This document shows, one piece after another, positions 1-9,615 of a DNA stretch of 64,000 nt. The translations under genes were made by a program, and so were the position numbers. Each line of letters begins with the position of its first letter. The first letter of the stretch is position 1. This stretch comes from Emcibacter sp. GTDB lineage: Bacteria > Pseudomonadota > Alphaproteobacteria > Sphingomonadales > Emcibacteraceae. The stretch spans positions 216,335 to 280,334 of the forward strand of contig JAJFIQ010000028.1 in the NCBI GenBank assembly GCA_021774785.1, in the 5' to 3' direction. The notes below the pieces were generated by a model. That model was not told the origin of the DNA, made no database searches, and was given only the letters and a program-made list of their open reading frames with translations.

Positions 1-595
1 TGAGTACGCCAGCTGGCACGCCCGCCTCGTGAAATATTTCCGCCAATAGAAGGCCACTGAGCGGCGTTACCTCAGAAGGTTTCAATATGATGGCATTACC
101 GGCGGCTAGGGAAAATGCCAGTTTTTTACCGCCCAGCAAAATAGGAAAGTTAAACGGTGAAATACCCACCACAACCCCCAAAGGGCGACGGATGCTATAA
201 GAAAACACACCGGGAATATCTGAGGCATAAGTCGTTCCGCTGATCCGGCGGCATTCCCCGGCGGCGCCGCGTACTATATTTTCAAAAAAACCAACCTCAA
301 ACATCGCCTTGCCAAAGGTAGACCCCGCTTCATGTTGCAGGATATCTACGATATCATCCCGCCGCCGGAAAATGATATCCGCAGCCCTGAGAAGAATAGC
401 CTCCCGTTCGGAAGGCGAGCTTTTCCCCCATGCCTTCGCCGCCGCTTGAGCCGCTTCCACAGCCTTTCGGGCATCTGCTTGCCCACCAAGGTCTACAGTA
501 CCATAGGGCTTGCCATTGACCAGACTGACGATTTCCATTTTTCTGCCCGATTCAGCTGCCAGCCACTCACCTGCTATAAAAAGTTTCTTATTCAT
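1..595 (-). CDS. Aldehyde dehydrogenase, N-terminal part (cut by window edge)
   Basis: This is the first ~198 codons of an NAD(P)-dependent aldehyde dehydrogenase; the rest lies beyond position 1. The ATG at 595-593 opens MNKKLFIAGEWLAAESG, a typical family N-terminus. Further on are VVVGISPFNFPI and GNAIILKPSEVTPLS, the conserved PFNFP and KPSE cofactor-binding segments. The catalytic Cys region is outside the window. It starts 24 bp after the coniferyl-alcohol-dehydrogenase-like gene and is probably the third gene of an importer-SDR-ALDH operon. In that context it would oxidise an aromatic aldehyde such as coniferaldehyde or vanillin to its acid. The family call is firm; the substrate is inferred from neighbours. 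Confidence 0.85.
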   Translation of the reverse strand, partial: MNKKLFIAGEWLAAESGRKMEIVSLVNGKPYGTVDLGGQADARKAVEAAQAAAKAWGKSSPSEREAILLRAADIIFRRRDDIVDILQHEAGSTFGKAMFEVGFFENIVRGAAGECRRISGTTYASDIPGVFSYSIRRPLGVVVGISPFNFPILLGGKKLAFSLAAGNAIILKPSEVTPLSGLLLAEIFHEAGVPAGVL

Positions 596-619
596 ATTTC
601 CACCTTCAGGATTAAATAT

Positions 620-1399
620 TCATTCTGCAAAACCATGTCGACCAGCAAGGGCTGCCGCCAATGCCCCGCCATCTGCCGGTATATTAGCCCCTGTAATCCA
701 GCGACTATCCTCACTGCATAAAAAAGCCACCACCGGGGCAATTTCATCGACAAAACCCGCTCGGTTTTTCTTAAGGTCATCTTCGGCTCGGCTTCCCAGT
801 GTTTCAAGGAAGTTTTTCAGGATAGGCGTCTCAACCGGCCCAGGGCTGATGCAGTTCACCCGGATACCCCTGGTTTTGAGCTTAATCGCACTTTGCATGG
901 TCCAGACCCTTAACACTTCCTTCGAAAAGAAATATGCCCTTGGCCCCTCAATAGCGTTGCTGCGACAAAATAACGCTAAGTCATCTAAAAGTGTCATCGC
1001 CATAAAAGCCTTAATGGCAGGCATGCTGTTCTGCCAGTCAAAACCGGCTAAGGATGCCATATTCACGATTGAAGCATTATCAGAAAATTTTGGTAGCAGC
1101 CGGTCAGTTAATAATTTAAGGCCGAGAAAATTTATCTTCAGCGTCGTCACCTCACCTGCGGTAGGTGGCACACCGGCAATATTGCACAAAGCGTCAATGG
1201 GTTCGTCAATTTCCGATGCCGTTTGAATGATCGAGTCGACATCTGAAAGATCGACGGAAATATATTTGTAATATTCGGCATCAGGTTTCTTTACATCCAA
1301 CGCGATAATTTTTGTCCCTTTTGCGGCAAGCAGACGGGCGGATGCGGCACCAATACCGGATGCCGCCCCGGTTACAACAATGGTTTTTTCTGAAAACAT
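620..1399 (-). CDS. Short-chain dehydrogenase, coniferyl-alcohol dehydrogenase type
   Basis: A ~259-residue classical SDR that should oxidise an aromatic alcohol such as coniferyl alcohol with NAD(P)+. Visible motifs are TGAASGIG (nucleotide binding, near residue 10), a CNIAG segment, and the catalytic YFFSK (YxxxK) around residue 160, followed by RVWTMQ, NCISPGPVETPIL and a C-terminal IPADGG. YFFSKE-x-WTMQ and PVETPIL, as I remember them, are typical of coniferyl-alcohol dehydrogenases. I chose ATG 1399 because AAAGGCG lies just upstream; a TTG at 1414 would add five residues. It sits 25 bp after the aromatic-acid importer gene and 24 bp before the aldehyde dehydrogenase, so all three are likely co-transcribed. 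A 3-alpha-hydroxysteroid-dehydrogenase-like substrate cannot be excluded. Confidence 0.78.
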   Translation of the reverse strand: MFSEKTIVVTGAASGIGAASARLLAAKGTKIIALDVKKPDAEYYKYISVDLSDVDSIIQTASEIDEPIDALCNIAGVPPTAGEVTTLKINFLGLKLLTDRLLPKFSDNASIVNMASLAGFDWQNSMPAIKAFMAMTLLDDLALFCRSNAIEGPRAYFFSKEVLRVWTMQSAIKLKTRGIRVNCISPGPVETPILKNFLETLGSRAEDDLKKNRAGFVDEIAPVVAFLCSEDSRWITGANIPADGGALAAALAGRHGFAE

Positions 1400-1424
1400 T
1401 TTTTCGCCTTTCAAGAAATTTCAA

Positions 1425-2756
1425 TCAAGGAGCGACAGATGTCAGCGATTTTTTCTGTTTTCTTGCCACCATATGACTAATGATCAGGGTCACAGCTGCC
1501 GCCATCGACCCTATGGCCATAACCATAGCAACACCACCCCGGTCCAGTCCCGAGACCAGAAGATACCCTGCAATTATCGGCCCGATAGCGGCCCCCGCAC
1601 GCCCCACACCAATGACAAATCCCGTGCCTGTGGCCCGCAAGCGGGTTGGGAAAGCTTTAGCCGTAAGGGCATAAAGACCCACCACACCACCAAACATGCA
1701 AAAACCCAACAGAAAAGCAACGGCTTTTAACATTTCGATCTCGGGCGTGACCTGACCAAACAATATGACAAAACTGCCGGTAGCAATCATCAGAATAACG
1801 GTAAGCCGGCGAAGGCCATAAACGATTGAGACCCAACCCAACAGGCTACCCCCGACAATACCGCCAATACTGACCCAGACCGAGACCGATGTCCCGACAG
1901 CCCTGTCAAAGCCCAGGGCGGTAACGATTGAGGGTACCCAGCCCATAACATAATAGAATGTCATAATATGCATAAAATAACTGGTAGTCAGGGTAAGGGT
2001 ATGGCGCATAATATCTGCGTCAAACAAATCTCTTATCCTTGACCGCGACGTTGATATATTCGGGATAACTATATGTCTTGCCGTTGAATGACCCATGCGT
2101 TTTAAAATTTTATTTACTTTATCCAACCCGGCAGCCCCTTTGCTGTGGCACAGAAATTCAATAGATTCAGGCAGAAACAACAGAACCACCGGAAAAACCG
2201 CCAACGTCACTATTCCTCCGAAAATAAAGACCGATTGCCAGTCATAGGTCCCCAGTAGCAACACAGCCGCCGACCCTCCCAAGACGCCCCCAATAGGATA
2301 ACCGATCGTCATCAGGCTGACGCAAAGATCCCGCCGCTTGTCATTGGAAAATTCCGCCGCCATGGCATTGATTGAGGCAAGCATAACCCCTATCCCCAAT
2401 CCGGTAATAAACCTGTAAAAAGATAAGGCCTCTATTCCCGTCGCGGTGGCAGATAACAGCATACCGCTTCCCATGACCAACAGACAGCATAAAATAATCA
2501 TTCTACGGCCAAATCTATCGGCCATTGGTGCCAGAAAGATAGAGCCAATACCCATGCCAATCAATCCGGATGAAATGATGATACCAATGACATCAGGCCC
2601 CAAGCTCCATGCGCGGGCAATACCCGGAGCAGCAAAGGTTACGGCCAACACATCAAAACCATCTAGAGCATTCAGAAAAATGCAGATCACAACCGCTAGA
2701 ACCTGAAGTCTACTCATTGGTTCACGATTAATTATATCACGGGGATCATTCTGCAT
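1425..2756 (-). CDS. MFS transporter, aromatic acid:H+ symporter (AAHS) type
   Basis: 443-residue, 12-segment inner-membrane carrier of the major facilitator superfamily. Near residue 30 it has LNALDGFDVLAVTFAAP, matching the D-G-[FY]-D motif in helix 1 of the AAHS family (PcaK, VanK). After helix 2 comes MADRFGRRMII, the MFS motif A, and later GFVIGVGRAGAAIGP. It should import an aromatic acid with protons. The ATG at 2756 has AGGAAA upstream. It heads the putative operon with the SDR and aldehyde dehydrogenase. Substrate (vanillate, protocatechuate, ferulate or similar) is inferred only from context. Confidence 0.85.
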   Translation of the reverse strand: MQNDPRDIINREPMSRLQVLAVVICIFLNALDGFDVLAVTFAAPGIARAWSLGPDVIGIIISSGLIGMGIGSIFLAPMADRFGRRMIILCCLLVMGSGMLLSATATGIEALSFYRFITGLGIGVMLASINAMAAEFSNDKRRDLCVSLMTIGYPIGGVLGGSAAVLLLGTYDWQSVFIFGGIVTLAVFPVVLLFLPESIEFLCHSKGAAGLDKVNKILKRMGHSTARHIVIPNISTSRSRIRDLFDADIMRHTLTLTTSYFMHIMTFYYVMGWVPSIVTALGFDRAVGTSVSVWVSIGGIVGGSLLGWVSIVYGLRRLTVILMIATGSFVILFGQVTPEIEMLKAVAFLLGFCMFGGVVGLYALTAKAFPTRLRATGTGFVIGVGRAGAAIGPIIAGYLLVSGLDRGGVAMVMAIGSMAAAVTLIISHMVARKQKKSLTSVAP

Positions 2757-2799
2757 ATTTCAGATTTCCTATTCTCATAATATGTTAGTTATATATAAA

Positions 2800-2847
2800 A
2801 GAGAGCAAGTGCTTTCCAAGTTACTACATTTATAGCACATGCTCTCT
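2800..2847 (-). terminator. Hairpin after the TonB receptor gene
   Basis: Arms AGAGAGCAAGTGC (2800-2812) and GCACATGCTCTCT (2835-2847) pair with one mismatch across a 22-nt loop. Read on the minus strand the stem is followed by TTTTATATAT, so it may terminate the receptor transcript or attenuate the transporter operon. The long loop makes classical Rho-independent termination uncertain. Confidence 0.5.
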
Positions 2848-2868
2848 CCTGTAAGTTACATCAATTTC

Positions 2869-5171
2869 CTAAAAATCATATGAGAAAGAAGCAAACCATT
2901 CTCTTGTACGCGCAAATGCAATTTCGGCATAACCAGACCCCGTGCCGAGGGACGAATTACCGGCTATGGGGTAAATATTATCCGTCAGGTTATTGACACC
3001 AACAGTGAATTTCCATTGTTCGCTATCCGGCACAATAATAACTGATGCATTGATTACTGTGCGTCCACCTATTTGCGATACTTCTTCAGTATTAAGGGCA
3101 TCAAAGAATGTCGTACTTTGATAATTCAGGTCAACGCGCGGGGTAAATGAAAGGTTGCTGCCCACTGGTGTCAACTCGTAACCAAAACCAATATTGCCTT
3201 GCCATTCCGGAGCAAAGGGAAGACTATTACCTGCTTCAACGCCAGTTACAGCCCCTAAGAAGGTAACAACTTCATCAATAGTCGCATCCAAGTAACCAAT
3301 ACCCGCATCAATAACCAAATTATCGGTTGGTACCCATGTCATCTCCAATTCAAACCCATCATTGGAAGCCTTACCCGCATTGAGAATAAAAGGGGCAACA
3401 CCAAAGCGATAAACCAATTGGAGGTCATTATAATCGGTCGAGAATATAGCCCCATTTAAACGAAGCGTATTATCAGCCAGATCCATTTTAAAACCAATTT
3501 CATAGTTCTTAGCTGTTTCTTCCGCGAAAGAATGAATTTGATCCAGCTGCGCTAATTGTTCAGGGGTTTCATTAAAGTTCGCATTGAAATGGCTGTTCCA
3601 GCCGCCACTTTTGAAACCTTCCGAATAACTTGCATAGGTCATAATATCATCAGTCCACCGGTAACTGGCGTTAACTGATATATTAAAAGCCGTGAAATCG
3701 CGTTCATATTTTTTAAGATCAATATATTTATCATCAGGATTAGCAAAGGAAAATTGATCCGGTGTAGAGGCTTTTGTTTCTGAAGTATAACGCGCACCAG
3801 CGGTGATTGAGAAATCATTGGTGATATCATAAGTAAATTGACCGAATGCTGCCCAGTTATTATTTTCGGTGATATTATTATCACTATCCAATACGCCCGC
3901 AGGCGCAGGCGGTGGTGATAATAAAATAGTCACAATATCATCTATTTTCTCATCATAATAATAGAGGCCCGCTACTGCATTGAAATTATCATCTGTATAT
4001 ATTGCCTGAAATTCTTGGCTAAATTGCCTTCCATCACTGACATAATTAGTATGTAGAATTGGGAAAGGGGTATTATCCGCATCCCGCGCCCCCGACCAAT
4101 CAATATTGCGGTAAGATGTAACAGATTTCAAACTCAGGTTTTCGCTAGCACTATAGTTGATATGCAATGACGTACCCCAGTTTTCAAGCAAGCTTTCCAA
4201 CGGAGCCGTTCCATTATTCGCAAATGGCCCTTCGTTCCAAAAGTCATTGGCACAACGGTCATCATCAATCAAGGGGACATCCTGGCCTAAATTTGTCATA
4301 CCGGGACAACCTGCGGCAAGGCTAACTGTTTTTTGAAATATGGCACTTTCATTGCTGGCTGCAAATACTAGAGGAGAACCATTTTCATCGGCATTGGTGT
4401 AATCAAACTGTATTTTGATTTCTAGGTCCTCAGAAGGGTTAAAAACAATTTTCCCTGTAGCGGTATAAGTATTGGTATCACCTAGATCAATGCCGTCAGA
4501 TACGCGCGTGACATACCCATCTTGTACGCGGGAACCAAAAGTAAACCGCGTATTTACTTTTTCGGAAAGGGGAATGTCAACGGCGAGTGAGAATTCTCTG
4601 AGATTATCCGTTCCTGCACCGGCTTTAAATGTTCCGCCAAATTCCTCGCCGGGGTCTTGGGTATTAATTAAAATGGCGCCACCAATCGTGTTGCGGCCAA
4701 ACAATGTACCTTGTGGCCCACGAAGAACCTGAATTCCCGCAATATCCCGAAAATCCATAGTACCGCCAACGGACTGCCCCATATAAACATCATCAATATA
4801 AATACCAACACCGGGGTCAACTGTTGATGTGGGATCAGTTTGGCCTATGCCACGGATAAAAACCTGTGATGAGGAATTATTACCTGCTAATGGAGCATTG
4901 TTGCTGAATTGCAGATTAGGAATAACGTTATCCAAATCATCTGTGCTGAAAATTTGGCGCCTTTCAAGCGTTTCTCCGCTGAATGCCGCCATTGAGATAG
5001 GGGTTTGCTGAAGGTTCTCTTCGACCTTACGTGCGGTAACCGTAACCTCCTCAATACAGAGCGCTGTACATCACTTTCTACTGCGTAAGATATCGCAGGA
5101 GATAAAGTCACAATACCACAAATTGCGGTTGAAACCGCTAAAGTTTTTAAAAGCTGTTTTTCTGTAATCAT
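2869..5171 (-). pseudogene. TonB-dependent receptor with apparent frameshift near the N-terminus
   Basis: Outer-membrane TonB-dependent receptor, probably for an aromatic or lignin-derived ligand given its neighbours. The start at 5171 gives a signal peptide (MITEKQLLKTLAVSTAIC ... AISYA). After about 40 residues the expected IEEVTVTARKVEENLQQTP (TonB box and start of plug) is found in a different frame, around 4990-5055. The plug and barrel then run open to 2869, ending WFASFSYDF with the terminal Phe of outer-membrane barrels. One missing base (or two extra) between about 5050 and 5075 would restore one ORF of about 767 residues. As written, the barrel frame has no signal peptide. Upstream, 5172-5301 holds two short palindromes, CCCTATAGGG (5220-5229) and GAAGTG-TTAT-CACTTC (5255-5270). 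Whether the shift is a true mutation or a sequence error cannot be decided here. Confidence 0.75.
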
Positions 5172-5301
5172 TTATTTTCCCTATAATTTTAATTTATAAA
5201 TAAGAAATGTGCGATAGCACCCTATAGGGAGTTATCTCACCCTCGACTTTAATGGAAGTGTTATCACTTCTCTATATTTTTGCCTTTCAATGACGACTAA
5301 A

Positions 5302-6165
5302 TTACACACGAAACTTGTCAACGAACTCAATAGAGTTTGCAAATGATGCAAAAGTAAAAAAATGCACACCCCAAATATTTAAAGAGGGCTCAGAGGCCTG
5401 AGCCATCGCAATCTCTGTTAGAATTCTCTCAGGGGTTTCCCCGGCTGCCAGATTTTTTGCCAATGTCTTGCGTTCCTTCAGAGCGCGCATCGATGCGCCA
5501 ACACCACAAATCATCGCATATTTCAATAATGTAGTTTTTTTGGCGGGGCCAGCAACACCTACCCGAATTCGGTTTTTAACACCCCGCGCGCGTAATTTCC
5601 GAATATGATCAAGGACAGGCTTTGCTTCAAAACAAACCTGACTGATAAGAATAGTTTCCAAACCGGATTTTTCAGCAGCAGACCGTTTTTCGTTTAACGC
5701 CACATCGAGAATATCATCAGTAATTCGTGGATGACCTTCCGGATATGTTCCGACGGCAATTTTTGAAATACCATGCTTTTCAAGAAGACCCGTATTAATA
5801 ATTTGAAGGCTGTCATGGAAATACCCCGCCGCATCCCCCCGATCCCCTGCAAGGATCAACGCCCGGTCAACGCCCGCTTCATGGGCCAGCCGGCCCAGTA
5901 AAGTATCTAGTGCAGCCTCATCTTCTATATTACGCGCAACAATATGCGGGACGGGAACCAGCCCCGCATCTTTTAGCTGCGCCGCCGCTGCAACAAGACG
6001 ATCGGCCGTATCTGAAGGAAGCGATGCAATATAGACACGGGATCCGGGATCCATCATACGGGCCGCAGCATCAAGAGACTTTCTGTCCGGCGCAGTTACT
6101 TCAGCAGAGTAATCCTGAAGCAACCTAGACATTTCAGCATTATTATTTTGAGTAAAATTGTTCAT
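5302..6165 (-). CDS. metF: Methylenetetrahydrofolate reductase family protein
   Basis: 287-residue MetF-like flavoprotein (TIM barrel). Seen: VPHIVARN, the folate/FAD loop ALILAGDRGDAAG where canonical MetF has LRGD, the segment AVGTYPEGHP, and ETILISQVCFE. I chose ATG 6165, 10 bp after the ligM stop; the frame stays open to 6222 but that part overlaps ligM. In the known tetrahydrofolate-dependent O-demethylation system of Sphingobium SYK-6, metF is adjacent to ligM and converts the methyl-THF formed by the demethylase to methylene-THF. The tight ligM-metF pairing here supports the same role rather than general methionine synthesis. Confidence 0.85.
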   Translation of the reverse strand: MNNFTQNNNAEMSRLLQDYSAEVTAPDRKSLDAAARMMDPGSRVYIASLPSDTADRLVAAAAQLKDAGLVPVPHIVARNIEDEAALDTLLGRLAHEAGVDRALILAGDRGDAAGYFHDSLQIINTGLLEKHGISKIAVGTYPEGHPRITDDILDVALNEKRSAAEKSGLETILISQVCFEAKPVLDHIRKLRARGVKNRIRVGVAGPAKKTTLLKYAMICGVGASMRALKERKTLAKNLAAGETPERILTEIAMAQASEPSLNIWGVHFFTFASFANSIEFVDKFRV

Positions 6166-6175
6166 TTTAAGCGGA

Positions 6176-7585
<1,410 letters not shown>

Positions 7586-7593
7586 TTATTTGC

Positions 7594-7611
7594 TATATTG
7601 CATGCAATTAT
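7594..7611. promoter_or_regulatory. Operator copy 1, TATATTGCATGCAATTAT
   Basis: An 18-bp element with a perfect 12-bp palindrome ATTGCATGCAAT (7597-7608), only 21 bp upstream of the ligM start. An identical copy lies at 7666-7683. The form ATTG-N4-CAAT resembles operators described for VanR-type GntR/FCD repressors of vanillate genes (e.g. ATTGGATCCAAT in Caulobacter). The GntR/FCD protein encoded at 8646-9395 is the obvious candidate to bind it. Confidence 0.7.
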
Positions 7612-7665
7612 ATTGATAATTAACGTATTTAATACCAAATCAGACTAAATAATGCAATATAAAGT

Positions 7666-7683
7666 TATATTGCATGCAATTAT
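7666..7683. promoter_or_regulatory. Operator copy 2, TATATTGCATGCAATTAT
   Basis: Exact second copy of the 18-bp element at 7594-7611, 72 bp away centre to centre, which is close to seven helical turns. It lies in the middle of the ligM/purU divergent intergenic region, so a dimeric repressor bound at both sites could loop the DNA and control both directions. Function is inferred. Confidence 0.7.
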
Positions 7684-7788
7684 TTTTTTTGCTAATTAAC
7701 TATCGGCCAATTAAAGAGTTTATCTCTTTCAAACCAGACAAGTCGAAATATGGGCGATCATGTAACCAGAACAAATAGGAATATAAAA

Positions 7789-8649
7789 ATGAATACATCT
7801 TATATATTGACTCTATCATGCAATGACCAACCTGGCATAGTGGCCGATGTCTCGGGATTTTTATCCAAAAGCGGCGCAAATATTTTAGAAGCCCAACAGT
7901 TTAATGATATGGGTACCTGTCAGTTTTTCATGCGGGTTGTTTTTAATTTTCCACAAGAGACAATAAATATTACAAAATTACAGGACGGTTTCTACGTTCT
8001 TGAAAATAAATATAATATGAATTGCAATATCCGACCCTTAAAAGACAAAAAGCGTGTCATCATACTCGTTTCTAAATTTGATCATTGCCTTGGTGATTTG
8101 CTTTATAGAATGCGTATAGGTGAATTAAATATAGATGTCGTGGGCATAATCTCCAACCACCCCAAGGAAGTACTTAACCTTACAACGATTGGTGATATCC
8201 CTTACCATTATTTTCCAATCACCAAGGAAAGCAAAAAGCAGCAAGAATCATACATAAAGACTGTTATCGAAAATACAAAAGCTGACCTAGTTATTCTTGC
8301 CAGATATATGCAGATATTATCTAATGATCTATCAAGCTATCTGGAAGGGCGTTGCGTCAATATACATCATAGTTTTCTGCCTGGATTCAAGGGCGCAAAA
8401 CCTTATCATCAAGCCCATGAACGCGGTGTAAAAATCATAGGTGCTACGGCTCATTATGTCACTATTGACCTTGATGAGGGGCCAATCATAGCACAAAATA
8501 TAGAGCATATCAGCCACCAAGACACGCCGGAGGATCTCGTGCGAAAAGGGCGTGACGTGGAACGCCGAACACTATCTCGCGCTATTCATTACATTATAGA
8601 AGACAGGGTATTGCTTAATGGTTCAAAAACCATCGTATTTCACGATTAA
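7789..8649 (+). CDS. purU: Formyltetrahydrofolate deformylase
   Basis: 286-residue PurU: 10-formyl-THF + water to THF + formate. An N-terminal ACT domain begins ILTLSCNDQPGIVADVSGFL. The C-terminal formyltransferase-fold domain carries VNIHHSFLPGFKGAKPYHQA, GATAHYVT and DLDEGPIIAQ, which contain the catalytic Asn/His/Asp set. ATG 7789 is preceded by TAGGA and matches the family start; the frame is open back to 7750. It diverges from ligM-metF across the twin operators, which fits disposal of one-carbon units from O-demethylation as formate with recycling of THF. Its stop overlaps the convergent GntR gene by 3 bp. Confidence 0.92.
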   Translation: MNTSYILTLSCNDQPGIVADVSGFLSKSGANILEAQQFNDMGTCQFFMRVVFNFPQETINITKLQDGFYVLENKYNMNCNIRPLKDKKRVIILVSKFDHCLGDLLYRMRIGELNIDVVGIISNHPKEVLNLTTIGDIPYHYFPITKESKKQQESYIKTVIENTKADLVILARYMQILSNDLSSYLEGRCVNIHHSFLPGFKGAKPYHQAHERGVKIIGATAHYVTIDLDEGPIIAQNIEHISHQDTPEDLVRKGRDVERRTLSRAIHYIIEDRVLLNGSKTIVFHD

Positions 8650-9395
8650 ACTTTAGCATCTTCATCGTGCCTAACCAATTCTGAACCCGGAAATTCCCTA
8701 AAATAAGAATCTTGCTCCATGGCAATTTTTAGGTTTGAAGCTGCCAGTCGAGCATGTTCCTGACCGAGTGAAAATGCCCTTGCATTGTCACGGCTTATAA
8801 TTGCCTCAATAATGGCATTATGTTGATGCTGTGCATGAAAGAGAATATCATACATTAAATCATCCTGCCCCTGCATCGTAATAAAGGCATTAGGTGACGC
8901 GAAGGGTAGTGCGGTAATTTGAGATAAGTTTCTCTCCAGCAACGGGCATTTCGCCAGCCTTAGCAATTCATTATGAAATTGCTCATTCAGCTCAATATAT
9001 TTCTCAAATAGCTCTCCTTCAATATTTCGCTGCCTAACCAACGTTTCAATTGCCTGATAAATTGCAATCAAAGGTGCCACTTCATCAGGATCATTCAGCC
9101 GTTCAGCAGCCATACGAGCGGCGGTTCCCTCCAACGTACCGCGTATATCTATTGCATCAAAAATATCTGAAACAGAAAAATCATTAACAACAAATCCGCC
9201 ACTTGGTAATTGTTTGAGCAGGCCTTCATAAGCAAGCTGTCCCAGTGCCAGCCTAATTGGTGTTCGCGAAATTCCCATCATGTCCACCAAAGAAAGTTCG
9301 GAAATTCTTTGGCCTGGCTTGAAAAACCCGGAGATGACAAGTTCCCGCAACTGTAGTACTGCGCGCAATTGCTGTCGTGATCTTGGCATATCCAT
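8646..9395 (-). CDS. GntR-family (FCD) transcriptional regulator
   Basis: 249-residue regulator. The N-terminal winged helix contains LRELVISGFFKPGQRISEL and MMGISRTPIRLALGQLAYEG, the classic GntR recognition region. The all-helical C-terminal FCD ligand domain has RGTLEGTAARMAAERL and LNEQFHNELLRLAKCPLLE, including the D/E and H positions that usually bind a metal and an organic acid. GGAGGG precedes ATG 9395. Lying next to purU and ligM, it is the likely repressor acting on the twin ATTGCATGCAAT operators, a VanR-like role with vanillate or a ring-cleavage acid as inducer. The ligand is inferred. Confidence 0.88.
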   Translation of the reverse strand: MDMPRSRQQLRAVLQLRELVISGFFKPGQRISELSLVDMMGISRTPIRLALGQLAYEGLLKQLPSGGFVVNDFSVSDIFDAIDIRGTLEGTAARMAAERLNDPDEVAPLIAIYQAIETLVRQRNIEGELFEKYIELNEQFHNELLRLAKCPLLERNLSQITALPFASPNAFITMQGQDDLMYDILFHAQHQHNAIIEAIISRDNARAFSLGQEHARLAASNLKIAMEQDSYFREFPGSELVRHDEDAKV

Positions 9396-9586
9396 AAATT
9401 AAAGCCCTCCTATGTGAAACAACGATACAGATTATAGACAGATACACTCTGATTACAAAGGGATTCACTTTCCACATTCCGGAACTTTTAATATAATTAC
9501 CTAACTATGACCTATATCAATGACCTTGCCGGACGAGCCAATACAGTTGATGAGAGGTACCATGGCTCAAATCCACGCTATGGTAT

Positions 9587-9600
9587 TTGAGTATACTCAA
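9587..9600. promoter_or_regulatory. Perfect 14-bp palindrome TTGAGTATACTCAA
   Basis: A perfect inverted repeat ending 15 bp before ATG 9616 of the CoA-ligase gene, where a bound regulator would block transcript elongation or initiation. Its sequence differs from the ligM/purU operators, so a different regulator may bind. It falls inside the reading frame if translation starts at 9520, which favours the later start. Confidence 0.45.
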
Positions 9601-9615
9601 TTTGAGGGCGTCTCC

